DNA of 27,002 nucleotides from Verrucomicrobiales bacterium (GTDB taxonomy: Bacteria; Verrucomicrobiota; Verrucomicrobiia; Limisphaerales; UBA9464). Numbering within the stretch: position 1 is the stretch's first letter; the number at the start of each line of letters is the position of its first letter. Below the pieces are notes generated by a model. That model was not told the DNA's origin, did no database searches, and saw only the letters and a list, made by a program, of their open reading frames with translations. Where the stretch lies: the NCBI GenBank assembly GCA_003445095.1, contig DLVS01000707.1, positions 1 to 27,002 of the forward strand, written 5' to 3'. The translations under genes and the position numbers were made by a program. Shown here in pieces: positions 16,357 to 25,300 of this stretch.

Positions 16357-16698
16357 GTTTCGGCACCCTAGGAGGCAAAGGGGCAGTGTTATTAATGCGT
16401 ATTGAGTAATTGTGCCGGCTCAGGCGGATCGCATCGGGTTGCAATCCGATGCAGTTGCTGCCTCGTGATTGGTGGGCAGAACCTACGGCTGTCCGATGCG
16501 AGGCGGAGAGAGCGGCGCGAAACGGTTGATGACCACGGCAAAGCTGGGATTGGCTGGACCACCAAGTAGACCAGTCGAGAACTGGCCGAGACAGGGACTG
16601 TTTTTGGTCCCCAAGGCTCTTCGAGGGTGCAATTGTTTATAGTTGCAAACAATAGACGACAGGCGCTAATGATGACCCCCGTAATCACCTAATCACCC
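16357..16698. other. Intergenic region with two 7-bp-stem hairpins
   Basis: 342 bp with no convincing gene. Hairpin one pairs GCATCGG (16431-16437) with CCGATGC (16446-16452), 75 bp after the SDR stop. Hairpin two pairs ATTGTTT (16632-16638) with AAACAAT (16647-16653) in an AT-rich patch 46 bp before the next start, a position fitting an operator or 5' leader structure. Neither has a T tract. The TCCGATGC sequence of hairpin one recurs as a single copy near 16493. Confidence 0.4.
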
Positions 16699-19434
16699 AT
16701 GAAGCCCCTGACCTCGTTGCGGCCCCTTAAACGTTTCCTCTTAATCTCGTTTGTCGTCGATTCTCTTGCTGGCTCCTTCAATGCGCGCGCTGCGGACGGC
16801 GGATATGACCCCGAATTCAATCCCCCGGCGGAGCTCCGAAACACTCACCACTGGCTTGCCGTGATTGGTCGGCAACTGTATCTCGGAGACAATGTATCTT
16901 CGGTGCTCCGGTTGCACGAGGACGGCCGCCCAGACGACGCCTGGCGGCTAAAGTCACCATTGGATCAGGCCGCCTGGGCTCTTGAGCGCACTCCCCACGG
17001 GGGGTGGGTCGTGGCGGACGCATTCAAAGGTTCCTTTCTCGAGCACCCGGACGGCGCCTATTTCGCCCTGAGGTCTTCAGTGCCTACCGTTCCGCGTCCG
17101 GTGTTTTTCCCTCAAGAGGATGGCTCGGTGGTCATCAACGGGGTGATGAAAGTGGCGCCCGACGGCAGCACGCTTGGAGATTTTGCTCAGCGCCGGGTTC
17201 TGGTGGGAGCCAATTTTGAAGACCCACCCCGTTATCTGATCGGCGGTTCAGCCATCCCTCACGCCGTGCAAGATCACCAAGGACGTTTCATTGTCGTCGG
17301 CAACTTTCGGAAAGCCGGGGATGTAGAGCGACTCGGACTGGTACGGTTCTTGGCCAACGGAAGCCCGGATCGCACTTGGAACCCGGCCCCTGAATTGGGA
17401 ATCACCCTGAGCCCAACTAACAGTCTCAACATATTGCCTTATCAGGTTTCGCTTGGCCTCGACAACTCTGTGTGGGTCGGACTTTGGGTTGCCAATCCAG
17501 AGGGCACTGAAACGCTGCGACTTGCCCGAGTGTCGGAGGACGGATCGATCTCCGCGAATTTTCCGAACTACGCGCTTAGTGGCGACGGTCCGCCCATTTC
17601 CCAGCCCGATGGACGCATCCTGGTGGGAGGACGCTTCGATCGTTGGAGTGCTACGCCGGCGACCGGACTGGTCCGCCTGATGCCGGATGGCGCCGTCGAT
17701 CCTTCGTTCCAAGTGACGCTTACCGGATCTCCCGCGTTCATCGCAAGCATGGCGGCAGACGAGGCCGGACGCCTGTGGTTCAGTGGCGGTTTCTCCGAAG
17801 TCAACGGCGTAGCCTGCCGGAACTTGGCACGAGTCTTTGCTTGGACTCCCACAGCGGCTGCGCCCGAGTTGGTAGCGGCACCTTCGCCGGTGAGGATCGC
17901 AACTAACGAAGTGCTTTATCTGGGCGCCAAGTTGGCGGGATTTCCGCAACCCGAACTGCAGTGGTATCACAATGACGAGCCAATCCCCGGGGCGACCAAC
18001 CGCGGGCTTCGCCTTCCCATCGATGCCGGAACTTCCCTGGGCACCATTCGGCTCGTGGCGAGTAATCCATCCGGCACCCGGGAACTGGAGTTTCCCGCCG
18101 TCGCCTTGGCGGTCCGCAGCCCGCGTCCCGGATTATTCGATCCGGGATTCAACCGTCCTTTGACCAATTTTGCCGGAGTGACTCAGTTGGTTCCGCTGGC
18201 CGAGGGTGGACTTCTGGTAGGTGCCGGCCGGTGGGATCCGCTTGAAGAGGCGGGGCCGAGAGTCGGCCGTCTCCTTCCCGGAGGAATTTTGGATCCGACT
18301 TTTGGGGACCAGGGCGTGGTTCTCGGAAAGGGAATGGTCGAGGGGCTAGTTCCTCTCGGAGACGGAGGCATCCTAGTTTTTGGAGAATTGACTGAATTGG
18401 CCAGGCAACCGGTGATGGGAATCGGCCAACTGGATCGGAACGGCCACCTCGTCACTCGCGCGTTTCCGGAGCTGGACGTGCCCCATGTTTCTGCGGTGTT
18501 GCCATTGTCGAATGGCGGACTGGTGATCGCCGGTCGGTTCACGCGGGTAGGCCAGTTGCCGGCGTATCGATTGGCCCGTTTGGATGCGAATCTGGTTCCG
18601 GATGCCTCGTTCACTTCGCCGTTGGAGCGATGGCAGTTCGTGGACGCGTTGGCGTTCGACGCCCAAGGACGCCTGCTCATCGCCGGAGACCGCATCTATA
18701 CCGAAGTAGTCCTGACGAACGCGCCGCCGACTGGCCTGCAGCGACTGTTGTCCAATGGTTCTCCGGACCCCGAATTCCAACGGTATTCCGCTGGGGTACG
18801 ATCGCTCTTTGTCGAACCGGCGAACACGTTATTGGTTGGGATGCCGGCCCGTCGTCTGACTGAAAATGGTGAAGTGTTGGTCGAGTTCTTGCCGTCGGGG
18901 ATTGCCGGAAGTAACCCGTTCCGTGGTCCAGCGTTTCAGCCCGATCATCGCATGGTTAGAATGTGGGACGGGGGAATAGTATTTCCGGTGGACCCATTAT
19001 CGGGGCCGATCCAAAAGCAGTTGATCCGATGGACCGCGGATGGTCTTCGAGACTTTAACTTTGTCTCGGTTTTCGGAAGTGCCCCCTCCGGTCTCAGCCC
19101 TCAGGCGGTGACCTTGCTGTCCGATGGCACGGTGGTGGTCTCCGTCCGTAGTTTGATTCAGGCGAACACCTCTGAGCAATTGGAGGCGTCACTGCGTCTG
19201 ATTCGGATTCTTCCGGATTCCGATCTCACCCTGTCGAACCCGCGGTTGGCGGAGAGTCGACTCGAAGCGGATCTCGCCACCCAACCAGGGGCGACCTATA
19301 AGGCGTACCGGAGAAGTCGGTTGGATTCCGGGCGAGGCGAACCGGCGAATGCTTTCGAAGGAGATGGCTATGTCCGATCGATTACCGTGTCGGCTGAAGA
19401 TGAAAGCGGATTCCTAGAGGTGGAGCGTCGGTAA
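16699..19434 (+). CDS. Secreted delta-60 repeat protein with Ig-like domain
   Basis: 911 residues. The N-terminus has basic residues, a hydrophobic core (FLLISFVVDSLAGSF) and a likely cleavage after ARA (about residue 31), so the protein is probably exported. Two blocks of delta-60-type repeats, each with a pattern of RL-x-x-DG-x-x-D-x-x-F followed by a GGRF-like strand, flank an Ig-like domain at about 388-473 (LQWYHNDEPIPGATNRGL). Examples are RLMPDGAVDPSF and RLLPGGILDPTF. These repeats probably form beta-propeller-like blades. The C-terminal 70 residues resemble the short beta domain that ends many verrucomicrobial secreted proteins (ATYKAYRRSRL). No catalytic motif was recognised, so a binding or surface-structure role is the best inference. 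Start: ATG, no Shine-Dalgarno. Confidence 0.82.
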   Translation: MKPLTSLRPLKRFLLISFVVDSLAGSFNARAADGGYDPEFNPPAELRNTHHWLAVIGRQLYLGDNVSSVLRLHEDGRPDDAWRLKSPLDQAAWALERTPHGGWVVADAFKGSFLEHPDGAYFALRSSVPTVPRPVFFPQEDGSVVINGVMKVAPDGSTLGDFAQRRVLVGANFEDPPRYLIGGSAIPHAVQDHQGRFIVVGNFRKAGDVERLGLVRFLANGSPDRTWNPAPELGITLSPTNSLNILPYQVSLGLDNSVWVGLWVANPEGTETLRLARVSEDGSISANFPNYALSGDGPPISQPDGRILVGGRFDRWSATPATGLVRLMPDGAVDPSFQVTLTGSPAFIASMAADEAGRLWFSGGFSEVNGVACRNLARVFAWTPTAAAPELVAAPSPVRIATNEVLYLGAKLAGFPQPELQWYHNDEPIPGATNRGLRLPIDAGTSLGTIRLVASNPSGTRELEFPAVALAVRSPRPGLFDPGFNRPLTNFAGVTQLVPLAEGGLLVGAGRWDPLEEAGPRVGRLLPGGILDPTFGDQGVVLGKGMVEGLVPLGDGGILVFGELTELARQPVMGIGQLDRNGHLVTRAFPELDVPHVSAVLPLSNGGLVIAGRFTRVGQLPAYRLARLDANLVPDASFTSPLERWQFVDALAFDAQGRLLIAGDRIYTEVVLTNAPPTGLQRLLSNGSPDPEFQRYSAGVRSLFVEPANTLLVGMPARRLTENGEVLVEFLPSGIAGSNPFRGPAFQPDHRMVRMWDGGIVFPVDPLSGPIQKQLIRWTADGLRDFNFVSVFGSAPSGLSPQAVTLLSDGTVVVSVRSLIQANTSEQLEASLRLIRILPDSDLTLSNPRLAESRLEADLATQPGATYKAYRRSRLDSGRGEPANAFEGDGYVRSITVSAEDESGFLEVERR

Positions 19435-19620
19435 AGACGCCCGTCGACGCTGGGGCGACAGTTTGCAGAGTCGTGCGCGGGTGAAGTCACCAACCCGTCC
19501 ATTCGCCGAGACGCGCACTGCTTAGCAAAGCCTCGCCCCACCTGAGTATATGCTGCAGATGCAACTCGCGAACCCACACTGGTTGCGCCGCTGAAGTCTA
19601 GCTCCCAAACTCCGGCTCCA

Positions 19621-19974
19621 ATGCTGAAAGTTTATGCGTACTCCGGCTGCGACACGTGTCGCAAAGCGTTGCGCTGGCTCCAAACCCGCGGCATCGAACA
19701 CACTATCCTTGCCATCCGTGATCAACCGCCAAGCCGTGTGGAGTTGGAACGCATGTTGGCGATCTACCAGGGTAACCTGCGCCGACTCTTCAACACCTCT
19801 GGCCAAGATTACCGGGCCCTCGGACTCGGCGCAACGCTGCCAAAATTGTCCTCCGACGAAGCCCTCACTTTACTCGCCGGGAACGGAAATCTAATTAAGC
19901 GTCCGTTCGTCTTGGGCCCAAAGGTCGGCCTAGTAGGATTCAAAGAAGACGAGTGGCAAGCTCGGTTCGATTGA
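19621..19974 (+). CDS. ArsC/Spx family thioredoxin-fold protein (arsenate reductase-like)
   Basis: 117 residues, the usual length of the ArsC/Spx/YffB family. The first strand is MLKVYAYSGCDTCRKALRWL, with a CxxC pair at Cys10 and Cys13, and the late motif LIKRPFVL (91-98) carries the conserved Arg94. The family includes glutaredoxin-coupled arsenate reductases and the redox regulator Spx; the CxxC spacing is as in Spx/MgsR and many 'YffB-like' members. No arsenic resistance genes are nearby, so a general thiol-redox role is as likely as arsenate reduction. The gene stands alone, with 186 bp before and 140 bp after it, both without recognisable features. Confidence 0.88.
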   Translation: MLKVYAYSGCDTCRKALRWLQTRGIEHTILAIRDQPPSRVELERMLAIYQGNLRRLFNTSGQDYRALGLGATLPKLSSDEALTLLAGNGNLIKRPFVLGPKVGLVGFKEDEWQARFD

Positions 19975-20114
19975 CGGATCGCACCGGCCTCTCTCCGTCG
20001 AGGTGGATGCTGACTGACTCTATTATGAGCTTCGAACAGTTGACCTGGCGTCTAGTTCACTTTCAGCTTCGTGAAACGAGCCGCCCTTTATCCTAATATT
20101 TCAAAACAACTCGC

Positions 20115-20966
20115 ATGAAAACTATGCCCAAATTGTGGTCATCGATCTTCAATATCCTGCTGCTTGCTCGGGCAGTGGAGGCCCAAAAAATCGATTTTGA
20201 GACTCTTCCTAATGGAAATCCGACTACCGGCGGATTGGTCATCTCCAATCAGTTTTCAGCTCCACCTTACGGAGTGAGCTTCCGATTTGAGGACGGAAAG
20301 TTCCCTGTCATCCGAAAAGTGGGAGGCAGCATTAATGGCAGGCCTACGGCATTCTGGGGCCCGCCCAATAGCACCACGTTCAACCAACCTGCGACCGGAC
20401 AAAATGTGGGCACTTCTTTTCTTAGCGACAGCGATGCGGTGGATGAGCCACCGGCGCCTCTGGTTGTGACGTACGCCCAGCCCGTCGCCGCCGCGAGCGG
20501 GTTCATCATCGACATTGATTCCGATGAGTCTTGGCGAGTCGAAGCTCGCGATGCTGCCGGCCATGTCCTGGCTCAAGTTGAGCTCAAGGATGGTGATCAC
20601 CAAACGGGAGACGGGATTGCCAGTCCGTGGTCCTTCGCCTTGCCGGCCGCGGATATCCAATCGATCCGGATAGTATTTACCGGCCGCCCCGACGACCTGG
20701 TTGGATTAGCCTTTGATAACTTTTCTCCAGCCGAGAGCCTTCCCACGCCGGGTCCGGTCCACCTCAATGCGAAACGGGAAGCCGACAATATCATCCTGTC
20801 ATTAGTGGGAACGCCCTTGGCCATTTATCGAATCGAACAGGCTAATTCGGCAAACAATCCCGACTGGGTAGAACTGACGAGTGTCGTGGCGTCGTCGCCG
20901 TCTGTTACGCTCACCAATACAATTATGGCTGAGCAACGCCTGTTCCGTGCAGTTGGGGTCGAGTGA
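20115..20966 (+). CDS. Secreted protein of unknown function
   Basis: 283 residues. A signal peptide is likely: MKTMPK, a hydrophobic stretch to LLLARA, and a probable cleavage after VEA (residue 23). The mature part begins with IDFETLPNG, a start shared by many exported beta-sandwich proteins of Verrucomicrobia and Planctomycetes, and contains IQSIRIVFTGRPDDLVGLAFDNF, typical of the last strands of such domains. The C-terminus (YRIEQANSANNPDWVEL...QRLFRAVGVE) resembles the short terminal domain common on verrucomicrobial exported proteins, possibly a sorting or structural cap. No enzyme motif was found. The ATG lies 14 bp after an AT-rich stretch (TAATATTTCAAAAC) that could hold a -10 element. 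Its stop lies 85 bp before the sugar isomerase-like gene. Confidence 0.7.
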   Translation: MKTMPKLWSSIFNILLLARAVEAQKIDFETLPNGNPTTGGLVISNQFSAPPYGVSFRFEDGKFPVIRKVGGSINGRPTAFWGPPNSTTFNQPATGQNVGTSFLSDSDAVDEPPAPLVVTYAQPVAAASGFIIDIDSDESWRVEARDAAGHVLAQVELKDGDHQTGDGIASPWSFALPAADIQSIRIVFTGRPDDLVGLAFDNFSPAESLPTPGPVHLNAKREADNIILSLVGTPLAIYRIEQANSANNPDWVELTSVVASSPSVTLTNTIMAEQRLFRAVGVE

Positions 20967-21051
20967 CCAAATAACCACTGGCGCCGCTCGGTTCGAAGGA
21001 GCACAGAGATCAAGTTTCCCGCATTGGGCTAGGCACTTTAGTTCCTTCGCG

Positions 21052-21825
21052 ATGCGAGCAGTGGTAACCAGCGGGGAAGAAAACATAGTTATCGCGCTTC
21101 AACTCTACACGGTGCGTTACGCACTGGCACAGGACGTGGTTGGAACGTTGCGCCACGTCCGTGACGCCGGCTTTCGCGCCGTGGAGACCGCGCCGCTGCC
21201 GCCTGGGCTCACGGCAAAACAGCTCGGCGCCGTCCTACGGGATTTTGGCTTGTCGGTTACGGCCGCGCACGGCGACTTCCCCTTGGGCGAGGGTCGCGCC
21301 GAGGTGCTGGACACGGTTGCCGAATTGGGCGCCGACCGGCTCATCTGGCACGGTTGGCCGCGTGATCCCGATTGCGATTCGCTGGATGGCTTCCGGCGGT
21401 TGGCAGCGCGCTACGCCGAAGCCTCTCGCGTCGCTGGTGAGCACAACCTGCAATTCGGTCTGCACAATCATTGGTGGGAATGCGAACCCATCGACGACAT
21501 TTATCCGTACCAACTGCTGCACGAGCTACTCCCGACCGAGGTCTTTTTCGAGCTAGACGTGTATTGGGCGCGCACCGCGGGTCTGGATCCGGTCCAAGTC
21601 TTGGAGGAACTCGGTGATCGCGTCACCCTGCTCCACCTCAAGGACGGTCCGGCCGTACACGGGCAACCGATGACGGCGCTGGGTGAAGGGGTCGTGGACA
21701 TCCATTCCGCTATCTGCGCCGCCCGACCCGATGTCGACTTGGTGGTTGAGTTGGATGAGTGCGCGACCGACCCGATGGACGCGGCCCGCCGCAGCCTGCA
21801 ATACCTCCAGCAGAATGGAGTTTGA
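21052..21825 (+). CDS. Sugar phosphate isomerase/epimerase-like TIM barrel protein
   Basis: 257 residues from the ATG at 21052. The open frame continues to 20881, but that part overlaps the previous gene; a GTG at 21061 is another candidate, and no Shine-Dalgarno helps to decide. The sequence shows the xylose isomerase-like/AP endonuclease 2 fold (PF01261): IALQLYTVR at the first strand, GLSVTAAHGDF, FGLHNHWWECEP (135-146), FFELDVYWA (165-173), VTLLHLKDGP (191-200) and VVELDEC (231-237). His140, Asp169, His195 and Glu233 are likely metal ligands. Such proteins isomerise or epimerise sugars and inositols, or act on unknown carbohydrates. It probably takes part in carbohydrate use in the cytoplasm; the substrate is unknown. 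Confidence 0.88.
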   Translation: MRAVVTSGEENIVIALQLYTVRYALAQDVVGTLRHVRDAGFRAVETAPLPPGLTAKQLGAVLRDFGLSVTAAHGDFPLGEGRAEVLDTVAELGADRLIWHGWPRDPDCDSLDGFRRLAARYAEASRVAGEHNLQFGLHNHWWECEPIDDIYPYQLLHELLPTEVFFELDVYWARTAGLDPVQVLEELGDRVTLLHLKDGPAVHGQPMTALGEGVVDIHSAICAARPDVDLVVELDECATDPMDAARRSLQYLQQNGV

Positions 21826-21851
21826 ATCGCGTTAGTGTCTCTGTGGTTCAC

Positions 21852-22310
21852 TCACGCCACCGGGGTTCGTGAATAATGCCGTGTCCTGCTTGCCACTTTC
21901 CCTCGTGCTTCCGGCCTATCGGAGTTCAGATACTTTCGGCTGATTGCGACTCCGTTGCTGAAGCAGCTCGGAAGTTGATTGGACAAGTGGGGCCGATGCT
22001 CATGGATTAAGGCGGCCAACCAGTGCCGGGTGAAAGCCCAGAGCCAGTCGCGACCGCGGTTGCCCGGTTCTTGGAGGCGACGGCGGAATCGTGCGTTGCG
22101 GACGTATAGCGTCTCCGCCCGGTCGGCCAGACGCTGAATCCACGAGACCGGCAGCCGACTTCTCAGCAACTCACAAGCCTCGCCCCACACTCCCTCCGCG
22201 ATGACCTCCGGCAAGAGGGGCGTTTCGCACTCAATTCGTCCCAGGCTCCGATTTCGATCGCCCGGAGCGGAGGTGGCATAGGCGCCGTGGATTAGGTCGT
22301 CGTGCAGCAT
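21852..22310 (-). CDS. Hypothetical protein coupled to the type IIG restriction enzyme gene
   Basis: 152 residues, ATG at 22310, beginning 3 nt after the stop of the restriction-modification gene on the same strand, which suggests translational coupling. The middle holds a helical, basic and aromatic-rich stretch: DRAETLYVRNARFRRRL, then GNRGRDWLWAFTRHWLAALIHEHRP. No signal peptide, membrane segment or catalytic motif is seen. I do not recognise a named family, though the pattern looks like a conserved protein rather than a chance frame. The last 20 residues are basic and low in hydrophobicity. It may be an accessory factor of the restriction enzyme or simply a downstream passenger. Confidence 0.6.
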   Translation of the reverse strand: MLHDDLIHGAYATSAPGDRNRSLGRIECETPLLPEVIAEGVWGEACELLRSRLPVSWIQRLADRAETLYVRNARFRRRLQEPGNRGRDWLWAFTRHWLAALIHEHRPHLSNQLPSCFSNGVAISRKYLNSDRPEARGKVASRTRHYSRTPVA

Positions 22311-22313
22311 AGG

Positions 22314-25300
22314 TTAGTCCGTACGGTAAGGTGGTGAAGCTTCGTTAGCAGAGTAAAAGTGGGCGGCATCGCCGTAGGCCTTTTCGGGAGTGAGGTCGCC
22401 GCTAGGCGGCACGGGTGGCTCCGCGAACAGTCCGTCGCGCTCCGGCAGGTCTGACGGCTCCGAGGAATCAGCGACTGATTGTGGAGCAGCGACAATCGCA
22501 TCACGGCCTTCAACGATGGCGATCTCCTCCTCGGTCAGGCCGTAGAGGTCATAAACCAGGCGGTCAATCTGCGAGTCGGTAGCGGCGATCTGGCGTTCCA
22601 TCGCAGTCTTTTCCTGCGGGGTCCGCAAGGTGGGCAACTGTCGGTGCAGTTCCAGCATCGATTCGACCAGCTTAACTATCCGGTCATGAGCGGCCACGTC
22701 CGATTTCTTGGCGCGGTCAATTACGCGGATTGGAATCTTTTCCATGTATTGGTAGATAAGTCGGTAGCGAAATTCACCGGCGCGGACGCCGAACGGAATG
22801 CTAATGTTCGCGATGGCGAACCAGAAAAGCCGGCTGTTCAGGATGCCCAGCAGATACAGTTCGGCCGTTCCAAGGCAGTATGCGGTGTTTGCCAAGTAAA
22901 TTCCTGAGCGATCGACGGAGAAGCGGGGAGATTTGCAGATGTCCGGGAAGATGATCTTCGGCGCATCAAGGTATTGGTAGTAGTCGCAGGGCCGAAGTTC
23001 CCACCAGTAATCGCCTTGGTCTTGGCGCTTCTTCAGCGCGTCGGCGAAGGATGCCAAGTGGCTCGCGAGCTTGGGATATCGGTCGCTAAACCACCCCCAA
23101 GCAGAACGCTCGGATCCGTCCGCCGTTCCTTTCTTGGTCCTCGCCATCTGCGCTCGGGTCCATCCGCATGGAATGACGATCAAGAAGCGTCTATCGTCCT
23201 CCACATAGTAGCGTCGGATGTCTTGGCCACCCAAAAACGGTTTAATGAGTTTCTCACTTTCGGACGACGGCTTGAGCAGCGCGGCTCGCTCAGACCAAGT
23301 TATTTCGAAGGCTTCGTTCAGACCGGTCAGCAAACCCCGAAAGAACTTACGTTCGACGTATTGCCCCAACGGCTTTCCAGCTTTCATCAGCTTGCCAAAC
23401 ACCGCTGCCTCTTCATCAGACTTGAGGGACCATGCTTCAGCCGAGAGACGATCGTTCGGGATGGTGTACCGGTTCGTCGCCACGTATTCCACCAGCTTGA
23501 GCCCCTTGAGCGAAGTCACCTTGGCGATTTCAACACGCACCTGCTTGGCTCCTTTGGCCATCAGCGGAATACATACGTAGGTGTCCTTGGCGTTGGCAAA
23601 CACGGGCAGCCCACCGAAATCCACGATCCGAACAACTGCGGTGTGTTTCTTCAACGAGCGCCGAAGTGGTTCGCCGTAAGTCGCGCGGAGAAAGCTGCTG
23701 GAGACAATGATACTGTAAAGCCCGCCGTCACGCAGCAGCTTGACGCCCTTCTCCATGAAATAGGTGTAGAGGTCGGCGACTCCATCAAAAGCCTCGTAGT
23801 GCTGCTCGAAGTAACTCTTAAGCTCGGAGAGCGATTCTTGGCGGACATACGGCGGATTTCCAATCACCGCGTCGAAGCCGCCAGCCTGGAAGATTTCTGG
23901 GAACTCGGCGTGCCAGTCGAAAACGTTGAGGCGGTAGCGTTCTTCGTCGGTGAGCAACGGGAGCTCGGCCTGTTGGTAAAAGTCGGGGCCGATGAGCGAG
24001 TTGCCGCATTTGATGTTTCGACCGAGGTCGGGCAACGCGCGTTCGTGGAAGACGCTGAACAACGGCTGGAGGCTTTGGCCGGTCTCGCCTTCCAGCACCT
24101 TGAGCAAGAGCGATAGTTTGGTGACCTCGACGGCTTGGGCGTCGATGTCCACACCGTAGATGTGGGCGAGGAGGATCCGTTTGCGTTCCTCGATAGTAAG
24201 CCTCCAACCCTTCGTGGTCTGGACCAAGGCGGGTCGTTTGGCCTTGGCCCAGCGCTCCGGTTCGTTGGCCAAATAGAAACGCAAATGCCAGTCGAGCAGG
24301 AGTTGGTAAGCACCGATGAGGAACGAACCGGAACCGCACGCGGGGTCGAGGATACGGAGTTTCGACACCCGCTCTAGAATTCGGGTGGCGTCGCGAGCGC
24401 TGAGAGCAGGTAGGACCGTAGGAAAGTGAGCAGGTGGGACGGTACTGGCTGTGGTTTCTTGCCCATTTTCAGCCGCGTTCGCATTCCCACTTTGCTTCGT
24501 CATAGCCCGGGCCTCGTTACCTCGGCTCGGACGGGTGCAGTCATCGAGCAGCTTCCCCACGGTCTGCTGGACGATGTAATCCACAATATAGGTGGGCGTG
24601 TAGTAAACCCCACCGGCCTTCTTGACCTCGGGCTTGTCCTCGACCTTGGCTCGGTGGCCTTCCGTGAGCCGGATGACTTTGCCGAGGAACTGCTCATAGA
24701 CTTGCCCGAGGATGTCGGACGAGATGATCCGGAACTCGTAAGGGCTGTCGGGGTAGTAGAGCCCCTTGAACAGGTCGCGAAGGAGCTTGTCGTCGACCTC
24801 CAGGTTCAACGTGAGTTCGTCCGGCGGTTCGTCGCGTCCCTTCTCCGGCTGGAAATGAAACAGTCCGGAGTTGTAGCGAGCATCGGCGGCGGTAAAGAGC
24901 TCGCGCAGTCGCGCATAAATCCGCGGGCCGTTGGTCAGAGCAAGCAGGCGGCCGTAGTCCTCAATGCCGCGATCCTCGCAAATCCGGAGGAAGATAATGC
25001 GGTCAAGAATGCGTTGGACGGCGAAGTTGAGTTCGCGTTGGGAAAGCTTCGGGTTACGAAGGGCGAGGTTGTTGGCGAGGTCGGTGCGCCAACCTTCGAT
25101 GGTGGCGAGAAAGTCGACATCCACCTCGGTAGTGCCGCGCTTGGTCCGGTGAGATTCGGCGTAGCGGTCGAAGGAGCCCTTGAGGACGGCTTCCCGACTG
25201 AAGATCGAGGCGATCCAGTCCCACTGCTCCGCATAGTCGCGGAAGGTGCAGTAGAAAACACGGGCCGTGGCGGCGGGCTCGTCTTTGCGGGGCTTGATGC

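Noticed and set aside
16392..16688. 98-codon minus-strand open frame between the SDR gene and the delta-60 protein gene
   Set aside because: Cys/Arg/Ser/Pro-rich translation with no domain, crossing both hairpins; it looks like non-coding sequence.
22974..24116. Long plus-strand open frame (380 codons) opposite the type IIG gene
   Set aside because: It is fully antisense to a gene with clear nuclease and methyltransferase motifs, its translation shows no recognisable domain, and such antisense frames are common in GC-rich DNA.
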